Below, one piece after another: positions 33,416 through 45,086 of a DNA stretch of 64,000 bases. The stretch is from Apus apus. Its lineage: Eukaryota; Chordata; Aves; Apodiformes; Apodidae. Position numbers and translations under genes: made by a program. Below the pieces are notes generated by a model, which was not told the origin of the DNA, searched no databases, and was given only the letters and a program-made list of their open reading frames with translations. Within the stretch, counting starts at the first letter, position 1; each line of letters begins with the position of its first letter. The stretch is from assembly GCF_020740795.1 (NCBI RefSeq), contig NC_067312.1, forward strand, positions 38,478,905-38,542,904, given 5' to 3'.

Positions 33416-36400
33416 GTAAGGGTGCACGGTGGGTTGGTTTTGGTTTTGGGTTTTCTGACTTCTTTTAAAATAAAACATATTATGAGGAATCTCAGTGTTT
33501 TTCATGAGAACTTCTGAAAGCTTTGTACTAAAACAGTATCAACGAGAATACTGCTTTAAATCACAGTAAAGATAAAAATACATTTCTATGTGATGTGTTC
33601 TCTCCTGCTTGGCATTCAGCCAGAACTTGCTTTTCCACTTATCTTCTGTAGTTTGGTTGTTAATGGTGTAGCCTGTCTTTATGTAAGAAATAATATGCAG
33701 GATTAGGGAAGATTGTATGCAGACAGCTCATAGCTGTATATGAGAATATTTGGCTATATTTTGCAGTTTGTTCATGACTGACTTGTCAAATTCCTGTTAC
33801 ATAGGAACAGCCAGTGGTTCAAACAGTCCTACCTCAGACTCTGCATCTGTACAGAGAGCAGACACTAGCTTAAACAACTGTGAAGGTGCTGCTGGCAGCA
33901 CATCTGAAAAATCAAGGTAAGATGATGGTATTTGAAGTTTGAATGAGCTGTGAGTGTGCAACAAGTTGAAGGCCTGCAGCAATCCTGCCCTATTGCAGTG
34001 AGTTTCTGCAGAAGAAAAAGTGACAGTCTACCCCACAGCGCTTTTTAAATCTCTGTAAATGAGAACTGATGAAAATATTTGGTGTTGGGCTGCTACATTT
34101 AAAAATACTGTTTTGATTTATCTAGGGGAGTATTTGCTACAGGTTTGACTGTTTTCTTCTAGGGAAACTAAAATAGAGTAAAAAATACGTTTTGAATGTA
34201 GTAGAAGCAGGGATCAGGAACATGTTTCAGTAGTCATTCAAGACGTAGCTATTTAATGAGTCTGGACAGTTTAAGCTTATATTATGAATGCAAAACTAAC
34301 ATAAATTATGTGTTCCACTGTATTTAAACAGAAATGTGCCTGTTGCCGCTTTGCCTGTAACGCAGCAAATGACAGAAATGAGCATTTCAAGAGAGGAAAA
34401 ACTACCGCCGAAGACAGAGACTGAGCCAGGTATGTTTGTAGAGTAACACTGAGTACAACTGGTGACTTAGTGGAGGCTGAGGGTTTATTTACTTTCAGAG
34501 TATCCTGTTGTTAGTGGTGGTTTTGAACTGTTAAGGTGATTTTTAAGGATGCTTTTTTGAGTATGCTGTCATCTGAATCAAGAAAAAGGTCTCGTGTTGC
34601 AATAGTTTTCAGATGCATGTTCAATGTTAGTAAAAAAAAAATAAAAAATTATACTTGTGAGGGTGGCTCCCAAACCTTTGTTTTTAAAACTAAGACACTC
34701 TGAAATTGTGTTTGGGCAAGGTGTTCAGTTTTGAAGTCAAGATGTTGAGATTTCTCTATTATCTAGCAGTACAATTCTTGCTGACTCATGGCACTCAAAA
34801 TGGCTTGTGTTTGGAGAATGGAGTTCTTAATAAATTCCATTTTACAGAAGAGTGAGCCTGTGGGTGAAGGCAATACGTAATTTAAGATAATGTCAAAAGC
34901 TGCTTAAGTTCTTTAATTGAGTAATCATTAAATATAAGCAAAGCATTGTTCTGCAACTGTAGGGTACTTGCAGCCTTAATTGCTGGGTGTGACTTGTCAA
35001 TTTAAAAGTATTAATCTTGTACTGGAAGGTTTCAGCTGCAGTAAATAAAGCGTAAACTATTTATTGGAGGAAAGCAGGAAAGAACAGCTTTCTTGGCTAC
35101 AACTAGTGATGTAAATTCATATAAATTTGTTCCAATATCTTAACACACCTGTTCTGTGCTTACACATATCCACATTAATTTAATAGTTCTGAAACAGTCT
35201 TAAAAACACTAACAGCCAAAGTTTAGTAGGAAATCTGTTCACTCAAGCTGAAGAAAAATCCATTTTTTTCGTTTAAGTCAGTGAGGTGAAAATTGCAGAA
35301 GATGCTACTCTGCACTGTGTAGAATTTTTTTATCTAGATTTATCTTTGAAAGCAAAGTCTGCTTGAACACCGGATACTTAATTTCTCTGTATTTGTACAG
35401 AGGATGTTACAATTTGCAGTAAGTCATGCTAAATCCAGATTCTGTGATGCGAGCTGAGATACAGTTAGAGAATAGATAGGGGTTTTCATAATTAATAGAC
35501 TGAGAGGAGATTTTTTGAAGTATTAACTTAGTGTAACTGATATCACCTGCAGAGGCTTTCTTTATGCAACTGAGAAATAATTCAGACTTTGCTACAATAT
35601 TTATAAACCCATCTGGCTTTGTTATGAATTTCTACCTGATATGTGGCAAGCAGGAAAGAGGAATATGAAAAATGGTAGCAGTGGTGAAGTAGTAGGTGAC
35701 TTTACTGTTAATAGAACTGCCAGGAGGAATTTGTCACTTGGCCAGGTGTGAAAAACAATCTTCAGTTGTTATTATTAACATATTACGTGTTTTTCAGGTA
35801 CTGTGGGTCATCTGTGTAATAGGTAGTGTTCACACTGCACTCTGTTGATCAGAATAGGTGGGAAAATCCAAAAGCCACTGAAGATACTTAAGTATTGTAA
35901 ATAATATCAGAGTAAAAGCTGTCACAAGTTTGTGTAGAGATCACTGGAAAAACTGCCAGAGAACTTTAAAGTGTCTGGAAAAAAATTGTGGAACAAAACT
36001 GCCTGCCTGAGTACATACCGTAACCTTGTGAAAGAGCCTCAGCTGCTGCAACACCCGAGTTCCTTTTTAAGTATTACGGTTTGACAGACTGTAGACAGCA
36101 TAGGATAGTGTCATTGTTTACTGTTTTTAGTGTTTGTTGGACATCTAAAATAGTGTTGACTGTATTCAGTGGCATGTTGAGTGCTGTCTTGCAGGCAGGA
36201 GAAGCTGTTCTAGACTCCTAATAAAAATCCCTGTCACATCTGGACTAGTTGCATTTTTCTTCTCTTCTTTTTTCCATCAGCATCCAATATGTTTTCGTGT
36301 CTCCCCTCAAGGAGGACCTGAAACAATGGCAGCTAATTTGCATTGGCTTATCATACTGTCTATAAGGTGTGATGCTACGGTCATGAAAATACAGCATAGT

Positions 36401-39400
36401 TGAAAGCACAGTCTGATCCTAGCAACTGAATTTCATAACCATCCATCAGACAATAACAGATCATGATCAAACTATGTAGCCTTCAAGCAATGTAGCTTGC
36501 TCTCCTTTTATGTTTTCAACAGTATGAAGTCACGTTCTCTTCTGCCGGGTTGGCATTAGCAGATGAAATTTTGGATATTTCCCTTAGAAGCCAGAAAGTT
36601 AATAATACAGTTACATTTGGCCAACCAATTTTCTTTTTTTAGCAGTCTGCAGCATAAAATTATACTTGTTTACTTTTGGAATTGAAGCAACTGACTTGAG
36701 AAGGTGGTGAAGCTGAGAATGATGAACCGATTATGCTTAAAAGGCTTATTTTTTCATTGGTGGTGGTTGGATTTTTCTGCTTTTTTTTTTTTTCCTTTGC
36801 TCAAGTAGAGATTACAACCTGGATTTTCATTCAGAACAAATCCAGTGCTAAGACAATCAATTATGTCTTAACATTTGAAGAAAAAAAGGGTATAACGAAC
36901 CTAGCTGGTTGTAATTCACAAGTCTAGTGTGTTATGTTTTCTTGTAACTTGTAGTTTCTTAGTTTGACTTGGTGGTTGCAGTTTTATAATTGAACAGTGG
37001 CATGTGTCCAGTGCACTTGAGTGTTTTAACAGCTCATAAGTCAGATATCTAAAGGTCTTTATGTCCAGACTCAAATTTGTAAGTGAGCGCTATTTACCAG
37101 AATACTTTCAATAGGGTTTGATACTCTTGTACACTTTTTGTTAAGGATTGAATTCTAATACAGTCTTGACCAAGGTCAGACTATACCCAGAGCATTCTAG
37201 AAATGTGATTCATAGTTGCTTTATTGCTGTGCTAAGTTACAGGAACTAGGTGCAAATCCTAGCAAACTCTTTTCCTCCCTTGTGTTACACTAACAGAGCA
37301 GTGTATCTACCAAGTTGGTGAGGCATAATGGAGCCCTTCCTTAAGAAGGTTTGGTTTTTTAGCAGGTATTCAAATGGAAATAAAAGATTTGTACAAAAAA
37401 GAATTGCATAGTAACCACTAAAAATAAACTGTTTTGAAAACAAGTATTTTAAACAATAATTGTTTCAAGTTAGAGCATATTTTTAGCATTTTCTTGTGCT
37501 TTTTTTTGGTCATTACCTTGCTGAATGAGGAGCCCCAGTCAGCTTGATCAGTGTTTCCAGGTGTAATTAGTAACAGTATGTGTATCACAGGTGTGGAGTT
37601 GGTTGGGGTTTGTTTATTGTTTTGGTTTTTTTTTTAAACCCAGTAATAGCTCTGGTTTAGGGAGCAGTGTGATTTTTGTAAAGCCACAGCTGCAGAGTAG
37701 CACTACTTACAAAGAACCAGAAATTCAACCCACTATGATCTTGTGTCAAATGCACATTTTAGAAATACCCAGATACTGTTAGCTTACTGCATAATTCCAT
37801 CCATGCTGTAGCTTACTCTTTCTGTTACTGAAATAATTAGCTTCAGAAGACAGCAGGCAATGGTGACTGGCTTACTTGTCTCTTGGCTTTCTACCAAGCC
37901 AGTGTAATTATAGAGTTATTTTACAGTTATCCTGCATTCAGGTTGAGACCCTGTTAGGGATTACCCATACATATATTATAGTAGAACCAGTTTGCTTTAT
38001 CTGATGTGTACAGTGTGTTGCAGGTAATACTGTAAGATGCCAGTTCATGAGAGATGGTAGGCTTAAGGTGGTCACTACATAACATTCCTCAGATTTTGTT
38101 GTAATGAGTGTCTTGTTAATTCTGATTTGTTTTCACACATGGCTATAGTATTTTAACATGTTGCTACCTCTGGGTAGTTCCTTTGTGGTTGTTGGTATAA
38201 TTGTCTGATGTAACAACTGTCTTATGTTTAAAATAAATAGCTCATCTTCATGTTTCCCATGTCTGCTGTAACTTCAGTAGACATCCCTGATAGAAACAGT
38301 TCTGAAACAGAACCAGTAGCCTCTTCTAAACCTTGAAGCTGTCTACCTTGGAAAATAAGTCTGGGGACCCCGCTGTTGGTCCTGTGCTAGCTGGTCATAC
38401 GATGCTGTTAGTATTTTAACAGTAGTATAGCACAGACATTAAGTTTTCATGGCCATCAAGTTAAACCATATTCCTGTGTGATACTGTGATGGGAGGGTAT
38501 TTTTACACTGTGTTAATGTAACAGTAAAGATACTCAATGCACCTTTTGCTTGTAAGACTTTGTTCTGCTGTTTTGCTTACCACTAGTACTGTGAAAGTCA
38601 TGCTGTTTAAGCTGTTCATATCTTATTTTGGTTAACTTTTGTTTAGTCAGAGAAGTTTCTAAAAAGTTCTTTGTGTTACTTTGATAAGCCTTTCTGTTTT
38701 TTTATATGGGGAGGGTTAAAAGTAATATTGCTTTATTTTCATAAAGTTTTATTCAGTTGAAACATTGGATTCATTCCTTTCCAGTGGGAAATCTTGGTGG
38801 GAAAATAGCTGCAGTAGGCATGCTTTTTTTGCAGCAGCCATACATGTTTATATAAGGAAAAAAGCTGGTTTTAGAGTGTCTTAATTTTGAGTGGCAGTCC
38901 CACATAGTCACTGTAGCTTAATACTTTGAGTTCTGAGAACTTTGTTTTCTAGTTTGTAGGATGTTTCTGTGTATAGGTTGAGTAGCTCTTGTGCTGTGGC
39001 ATGGAGCTAACTTGTCTCATCAGTGGACTTTCTGTTTCTTTGTTCCTTCTGTAGAGACTCGTTGGGGGGTGTTTTCAGGCCCCTCTCTAATACTAGGATT
39101 ACGTTAGTCTTTATTATCCTAGCAGATTGGTGATAGTCTTCCTGGTGCATGATGGTAATGCATGTTACAGTGCCCAGAGGTAATAATTTAAGACCAAGAT
39201 AATAGTCAATATAGACCTACCTAGTTCTGGAAATCTGTTGCCCTTAATTTTTTTGCCTTTGTAATAGTAGAACTGGTTTGGTAATATTCCAGTTGAGTAA
39301 ACCTGATTGGGTAACCTCAAGAGGCAAAGGTTGGGAAGAAAAATTACCAAGGTAGTGAAGAGGGAGGGGTACATGTCAACAGGAATTCTGTTTAAGTGAT

Positions 39401-42400
39401 AAAACCTGTTTTAGTGGCGAGTGCTTTGCTTCAGCTGAACACTGTTATATAGAGGAAGCAAGTCTTCAGGCACCAGTAACCACTGTTTTCCAACTTTCAG
39501 AATTTGTTCAGTTATTCATTCCATGGTGATCATAGAGCAATCATTTGGAGCACTTTGCCTTATGATTAACACTCTAATTTCTGGCATAAAATTAACTTTA
39601 TATGTTGACAACTGAAGTTGTACATACCCCATTGATGTTGCTTCTGTGCTAAAATAAGCTGTTGTCAAGATATTTAACTGATGTACCTATATTGACTCCT
39701 GCTGTCATGACAAAACAGCTACAATGTATGGTATTTTTCATCTGAGCCACAGGCTGATGAAAATGCATTTTTATTCAGAGATTTAAGTAAGGGGCAGGCA
39801 GCATTGCGTCTGTCCTAGTCATTATTCAGAAGCACATTTGTGAAGGTTTAACATGATAAAAGCTCATCATCAGACTTAAATCTCCTGGCATAAAAAAAAA
39901 ACAAATTTGAACATTTTAATTTGGATTTAGAGATCTATGTCCCATCATGTCTTGGAACCTTTTAGTGCCCATTACTGCACATAGTGTACTGCTTTTCCTT
40001 CTTGGAATGTGTGTTAGTTGTGGGGGAAAGATCTTGTTAAGCAGCCCTTCCAGGAAATGTCCCTCTACAGTTTTTTTAGGATCAGTTTCCAGTTCCTGGC
40101 CTGCCAGTTGTCAGTTTCTGCTTGCAACGGAAGAAGTATACCTGTAGTGTCTTGTAACGTTTTCCCTTAGGTGGGTTTGTTCTCAGTGTGTTTGTACACT
40201 GATCTGTTAGGCTAGCTCTTTGCCTTGGTGATTCTTGGGAAGTTGCCGTTTCCACTTCCTTGTTCCGCCTCCTTTTCAGTGTGTTAGGCAGTCATAAGGG
40301 TTGCTTCTCTTCTTGTTTTTATTATCTCTTGGTGCGTGTTGGACGTGACTTTAATTATTTAGGTCAGTGTTGATTAGTCTCTTCTGCATTTTCTTTTGCA
40401 TCTGATGGAAGCAACATGCATGCTCCCAGGACTCATAAGATGGTTCTGATGGAGTTAAGGCTTTCCTCTGACTATACGCAAAATTGCAAAGTATGCTTTG
40501 GTTCCTCTTTTTCATGTTCCATGGCTTACAATGAGCATTTAATTTTTAAACAAATTAGCAACACAACAAATCTAAAAGGAGTTTAACCATGTGTTTTAGG
40601 AGGCATTTGTTTTTTGGTTTTCTTAAGGCCAAGGGGCATAGTGTCCAATAAGTTTACACTGTGATACTGTTGCGTTTTAACCTGTTCTTTGTTTACACAC
40701 ATTCAGATTAAGTGATTCTGAGCATTGCTTTTCTTGGGATTTAAGGACAAATTCAGAGAATCATATGTCTTCATGTAGAAAATGTTAATCCTTAAGACTA
40801 AGAAAAATTGTTTTCTCAAACAAAAGCAGCAGCAGAAACTACTCCAAAAAATACTAACAGCAGTAGTGATTGTAGTGCTAGTGCTGTCATAGTTTTCCAA
40901 GCCCTCAGACCTGACAACATAGCACTGACACTGAACTTCCTAAACTTTTTTAAAAACAGGGAAGTGCAGGTGACAAAAAATAAGGTAGTAAACAGCCTTA
41001 GTTCTTTGTCAGGACTGTTGCTATAACATAATGTATAGGTAAACTTTTTTTTATTATGAGTAATGAAGGTTTCTTGTAACCTCTGGGAGCTTGTCACTTC
41101 TTGTTTAGATTATGAAGTCCTGACTGGGGGCTGTCTTGTTTGAATAGTAAATTGTGATGCTTTTTAGGTGTTACCAGTAATAATGAGCTGTATCTTAGAA
41201 TGCCTATGAACATGGTAATACAAACCCATTTCTTGATAACAGTTAAGTCCATAAAGCTTGTATACCCCCCATTTATTCTGGAATGCATTTTGTAGGGTTT
41301 TTTTATTTTAGAACAATATATGTCGTCATACAGCTGGGAGTCTACAGAAAACTACCAGGAGCAGGTGTTAAAGTTGTGTACAAAAACACCTCTCAGATTT
41401 TCTCAATTTCAGTTTGGATATAAGTAAAATATTCTTTTTTTCTAAGTTTGATTGAAAAAAAAATAATTTGAACAAAAGGAACATATTCATGAAAGGTCAC
41501 ACAAGGACAGATTTTTGTCCTTCAGAAAGTGATGTCTTGAGTTTTGTCTGAAGGTGTTAATGAGAAAGGTAACTGAAAAGTTACTCATTTTGACTATACC
41601 TACCTGAGCATTGAAGCTGAATACAGTACAAAAATGCAGCTATTCAAGTGTAAATCTGCATTTTGTTCTTTAAATTGCTGAAAGTGTCAAATGTGAGGGC
41701 TTTTTTGAACTGTGTTTTGTAGCTGTGTTTCGGATCTGTCACAGAATCAGTGGCTTGCTGGCTGTTGTCTTTGTGAATTGTTTTAGCTGTCTGACCTGAC
41801 AACTGCAGAGGCAGAGTAACCCAGTACTGTTGTAGTATCATATTCTTGAATTTCGTTTGTTACTATTAAAGTCTGTATAGGCATCCCCTCTGTTCAGTAA
41901 CTTCAGCCCTGAGAGTAGTTACTGTTTAGATTAAACATTACTTGATCATAATATTTTTTAAAAAATATTAAATACGTAGATGGAACTTCTGGAGTGCTTT
42001 CTAAACCCTTAACACCAGTATACACCTGTACAGGTGTAACAGGTGAATGTCTTATGTTCTCTAGCTGATGGAAATTTGGATAAAACCTGGTTGTCTTTTG
42101 TAGAGTCAAAAAGGAAGAATAGAGTACCTAAAAATCCCTATTCCTGATTTGTATTTTCATAGGCTAGTTTATTAAGTACTTCTGACAACAAACATTCAGG
42201 TTTTTAGTAGGGGAAATTAATCCTTAAGAAATGCATAAATGCTACTGAATAGCTAGTGAAGTCAAGAAAAGGCAATTCAACCTTTATTTCCTTTGCTTGC
42301 CTCAACAGTTGTTACTCAACCAAGCCCATCAGTTTCTCAGCCTAGTACTTCGCAGAGTGAAGAGAGAGCTCCTGAACTACCCAAACCAAAGAAGAACAGA

Positions 42401-42816
42401 TGTTTCATGTGCAGAAAGAAGGTTGGCCTTACAGGTGTGAGAATACTTTGTCAATTTTGAACATATGTCTATGACTTAAGAAAGTAACTGTAATATTAAA
42501 CTTACCTGGTTGTTTAGGGTCCAAACAACATAGTACAGGTCTTCATTTTTCTTACTCTGTCTATCTACTCATGGCAAAGACATGTCTTTACAGCAACTAA
42601 GCCCTTAATTTACAGCTTTATTTAATATGAAGCACCCTAGTGACATTGCTTCTTTTTCTTTGTACAGGATTTGACTGCCGATGTGGAAACTTGTTTTGTG
42701 GACTTCACCGTTATTCTGACAAGCATAACTGCCCATATGATTACAAAGCAGAAGCTGCAGCAAAAATCAGGAAAGAGAATCCAGTTGTGGTGGCTGAAAA
42801 AATCCAGAGAATATAA
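33265..42816 (+). CDS. ZFAND5: ZFAND5 (ZNF216): A20/AN1 zinc-finger, ubiquitin-binding proteasome activator
   Basis: Joining 33265-33415, 33805-33916, 34332-34429, 42309-42434 and 42668-42816 gives 636 bases, i.e. 211 residues and a stop, with every junction GT-AG and in phase. The A20 finger is at residues 11-43 (C14, C18, C30, C33). A Ser/Thr-rich linker follows. The AN1 finger is at about 148-190 (ligands C152, C155, C166, C168, C173, H176, H182, C184). Mammalian ZFAND5 has 213 residues and near-identical fingers, and the close paralogue ZFAND6 has a quite different linker, so the assignment is secure. Known roles: the A20 domain binds ubiquitin, the protein stimulates the 26S proteasome, it is induced in muscle atrophy, and it has been reported to bind AU-rich mRNAs and to dampen NF-kB signalling. 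It acts in cytoplasm and nucleus. The start is chosen from the family N-terminus and has G at -3. Residue 2 reads Thr where mammals have Ala. Confidence 0.97.
33805..33916 (+). CDS. ZFAND5: ZFAND5 coding exon 2 (linker)
   Basis: Acceptor 'gttacatag', donor 'tcaag|gtaag'. It encodes a Ser/Thr/Asn-rich, presumably disordered linker, including [20 protein letters not shown], which matches the ZFAND5 linker and not ZFAND6. It adds 112 coding bases, leaving phase 2. Confidence 0.93.
34332..34429 (+). CDS. ZFAND5: ZFAND5 coding exon 3 (linker)
   Basis: Acceptor 'tatttaaacag', donor 'gagccag|gtatg'. It encodes [20 protein letters not shown] and a short Lys/Glu/Pro stretch. The end of this exon is where the bird protein is about two residues shorter than mammalian ZFAND5. 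It adds 98 bases. Confidence 0.92.
34430..42308 (+). other. ZFAND5: ZFAND5 intron between coding exons 3 and 4 (7.9 kb)
   Basis: The longest intron of the gene, ending at 'tttgcttgcctcaacag'. I see no CR1 copy or coding exon in it. It contains several T-rich runs, a 22-bp AT palindrome (41949-41970) and a cluster of three E-boxes (42023-42045) about 265 bases before the next exon. Confidence 0.85.
42021..42045. promoter_or_regulatory. E-box palindrome cluster in the last long intron
   Basis: A perfect 18-bp palindrome, tacacctgtacaggtgta (42021-42038), contains CACCTG and CAGGTG, and a third CAGGTG follows at 42040-42045. Paired CACCTG boxes are the classic bipartite site for ZEB and Snail-type repressors and E-proteins. 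A regulatory role is only inferred. Confidence 0.3.
42309..42434 (+). CDS. ZFAND5: ZFAND5 coding exon 4 (linker and first half of AN1)
   Basis: Acceptor 'tgcctcaacag', donor 'cttacag|gtgtga'. It encodes [20 protein letters not shown], then the basic [17 protein letters not shown] block holding AN1 ligands C152 and C155. It adds 126 bases. Confidence 0.95.
42668..42816 (+). CDS. ZFAND5: ZFAND5 coding exon 5 (second half of AN1 and C-terminus)
   Basis: Acceptor 'tttctttgtacag'. It encodes [20 protein letters not shown], supplying the remaining AN1 ligands (C166, C168, C173, H176, H182, C184), and the conserved C-terminus [16 protein letters not shown], followed by TAA at 42814-42816. Confidence 0.97.
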
Positions 42817-44310
42817 GTTAACCTGCTCATTAAAAGACTGACTGACTTTGTTTGTTTTTGATATATCCTAGGAAAGCATAAAAGAGCAGGTGCATGGCCA
42901 TCTTCCTTTGTTCTCCAAAGTTTTACTTTTAGTCTTGTCTGTCTTAATGATATTTAAGAATGTTTGAGTGTTTGTTACAGGCAAAATTGGATAGATACAG
43001 CCCTTGGAAATATGCATGCCCTCATCAGAATGTAATTGGATGATCAGAAACTTGCCCAGGAATACACACAGAGAGGACAGACTCTCTAGCTCACGTGCCA
43101 AACAGATGTATGCTGTCTGCATGGTTGCAACAGATCTGCCTTGTGAGATGTGTTTGAGGTATATAATCTCTGGCTAGCGTTATGTGCCTGTTTTGGAGAA
43201 GAATACATCAAAAAGGTTGGCAGTCTACTTCTGTGATTTAAAATCTCATTCTAATTTGAGTTTCCACGCTCCGTTGTGTTTTCCAGCAGAATGAAAACTA
43301 CGTAGAGGAGTCCACCATCCCAATAAGATAAGGATTGGTGCCATATTTAAGAAAGTTGCTTATGAATTGCACTGAGAAGAATGGAAAAAATCTGATACAT
43401 ATTGAGAAGAAAACTGTTTTGAGAGAGATAATACTGATTTTAGAACTAAATAGGTTCCCAAAGGAAATGTCCTGCTTGGAGCTTATGAACTGGCCTGCAA
43501 TTGAGTTGTTTGCTTTTCCTTGATTATCTAAAAATGTTTTGTAGCACAATATTGTAAGATTGGTTTACCAAAAAAGTCACTTTTTTTTAACCATACCACT
43601 GCAGCTCTATGAAGCATCACGTCTGAGTAAGTTGCTGAAGTATTAGAGCAGTTTCTTATTCATATACTACTTACATTCTGTGTGTTCTGAGTTCAAAAGA
43701 ATATTAGGACTTAATTTTCTCTAGTTTTAAGTGTAACAGTTGCACTGTTCTGCATGGAAAACCATAGCCAACATGGCTGCTGTAGACTTCAGTTGTAGCT
43801 GGAACCACTCTTGGAGGGCTGCTTTATAATTTTGAATTGTACTTGGATGTAGGACTGTAGTGTTCTTGGGTGTATTGCATGGGCTGCATTATCTACAGCA
43901 TTGTACAATAACAACTCTAGAAAAGGCAGTATATTTCACTGATGCTTGTCTGGTAATATCACTTCTGTGTTATAATGGAAGGGTTTTTTGTGATGTATGA
44001 AACTTGTGTTTTTTATATAAACAACTACAGTTTAGACTAGTGTTGTGATAATACCTGTTCTCATCTGTAAATAGTTATGTATGTATACAAGGCACTACTC
44101 CTGAACCTTCTTATTTCTATCGCAGTGGTCAGTCTTAGTTTTTACTTCACTATTAAAAGCATCAGGTTTTTTTGCATTTAACTATGTTCTGAGTTATTAG
44201 ATATGCAAACATGTACAGATAGTTCATATTTATGTATTGCACATAATCATGCTACTCAGCATCTATGCTATATTGTATTATGTAAATAATAAAAATCATG
44301 TACAGAAGGA
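42817..44310 (+). other. ZFAND5: ZFAND5 3' UTR
   Basis: About 1.5 kb between the stop codon and the likely cleavage site. It is AT-rich, with ATTTA near 44227 and long U-rich stretches, compatible with regulated mRNA stability. The end is inferred from the poly(A) signal. Shorter isoforms are possible, since an ATTAAA lies at 44152. Confidence 0.75.
44288..44293 (+). terminator. ZFAND5: Polyadenylation signal AATAAA of ZFAND5
   Basis: Canonical hexamer in 'taaataataaaaatcatg', followed by a U/GU-rich downstream element ('cttttgtgatagttcatttg'). Cleavage is expected 10-30 bases after the hexamer. A weaker ATTAAA is at 44152-44157. Confidence 0.75.
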
Positions 44311-45086
44311 AATACTTCCTTTTGTGATAGTTCATTTGTTTTAGTTATTGCTGTAGTCAGAAAGTGACATTGTAGAGGTAGTGGGGCAAAGTTACAGATC
44401 TATCAAAGTTACATCTATGCTTATAGATGTCTCTATGCTTAAGCCTGTCTGTGTCATTGTTTCTTATTTGGGTATACCAACGTCTTGTAAAGTAGCTTAC
44501 ATGAGCAGGTAGAATACATGTAACTATTTAATGGCCTGACAAAAATGCCAGTAAACAACAACATGCTTAAGGCGAGCAAGGGAAAGCAATAGCAATGAAC
44601 TTCAAAAGTTTATTTTCCTCGGCCTACAAAACTTCTTTCCAGTGGATCTGTTATAATAGAGCCAGTACACTGACTATTGCCATTATGTCCACATCTTTAT
44701 CGGCAGACCTAGGTTGAGTAATTGCCAGGGTCAGCATCCAAATACAGATGTTACATATGCCAGATTTATCCTTTCCAGTGAGGACAGAGCACAAAGCATA
44801 CGTTGCCTTGGAGGAAGACATCTTCACTGCTGGATAATGCATAAAAATTGCTTTATCAAAAATGGTAACGTATATCCCACTAGTCAAGCTCTTACATTGT
44901 AAGATACTGCTAACAGCCACTGTGTATAATATTCCCAATAAGGGAACACAGGCATGCTTTGGGGCTTCATTTTCCAGGATTAATTTTATAATTCAATTAT
45001 GGAACTTCTTTGAAGCACCAAAATTGTAACTTTTCTACCTTTTGTATTAAAGCAAAATCAGCTACTACACTGCAGGACAAAATGCC
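44311..45086. other. Short intergenic gap downstream of ZFAND5
   Basis: No gene recognised. An open minus-strand frame at 44651-44938 (95 codons) shows no domain. The gap separates the ZFAND5 poly(A) site from the satellite. Confidence 0.45.

Noticed and set aside
41949..41970. 22-bp perfect AT palindrome in the long intron
   Set aside because: It is made only of A/T runs, which arise easily by chance in AT-rich DNA, and shows no further structure.
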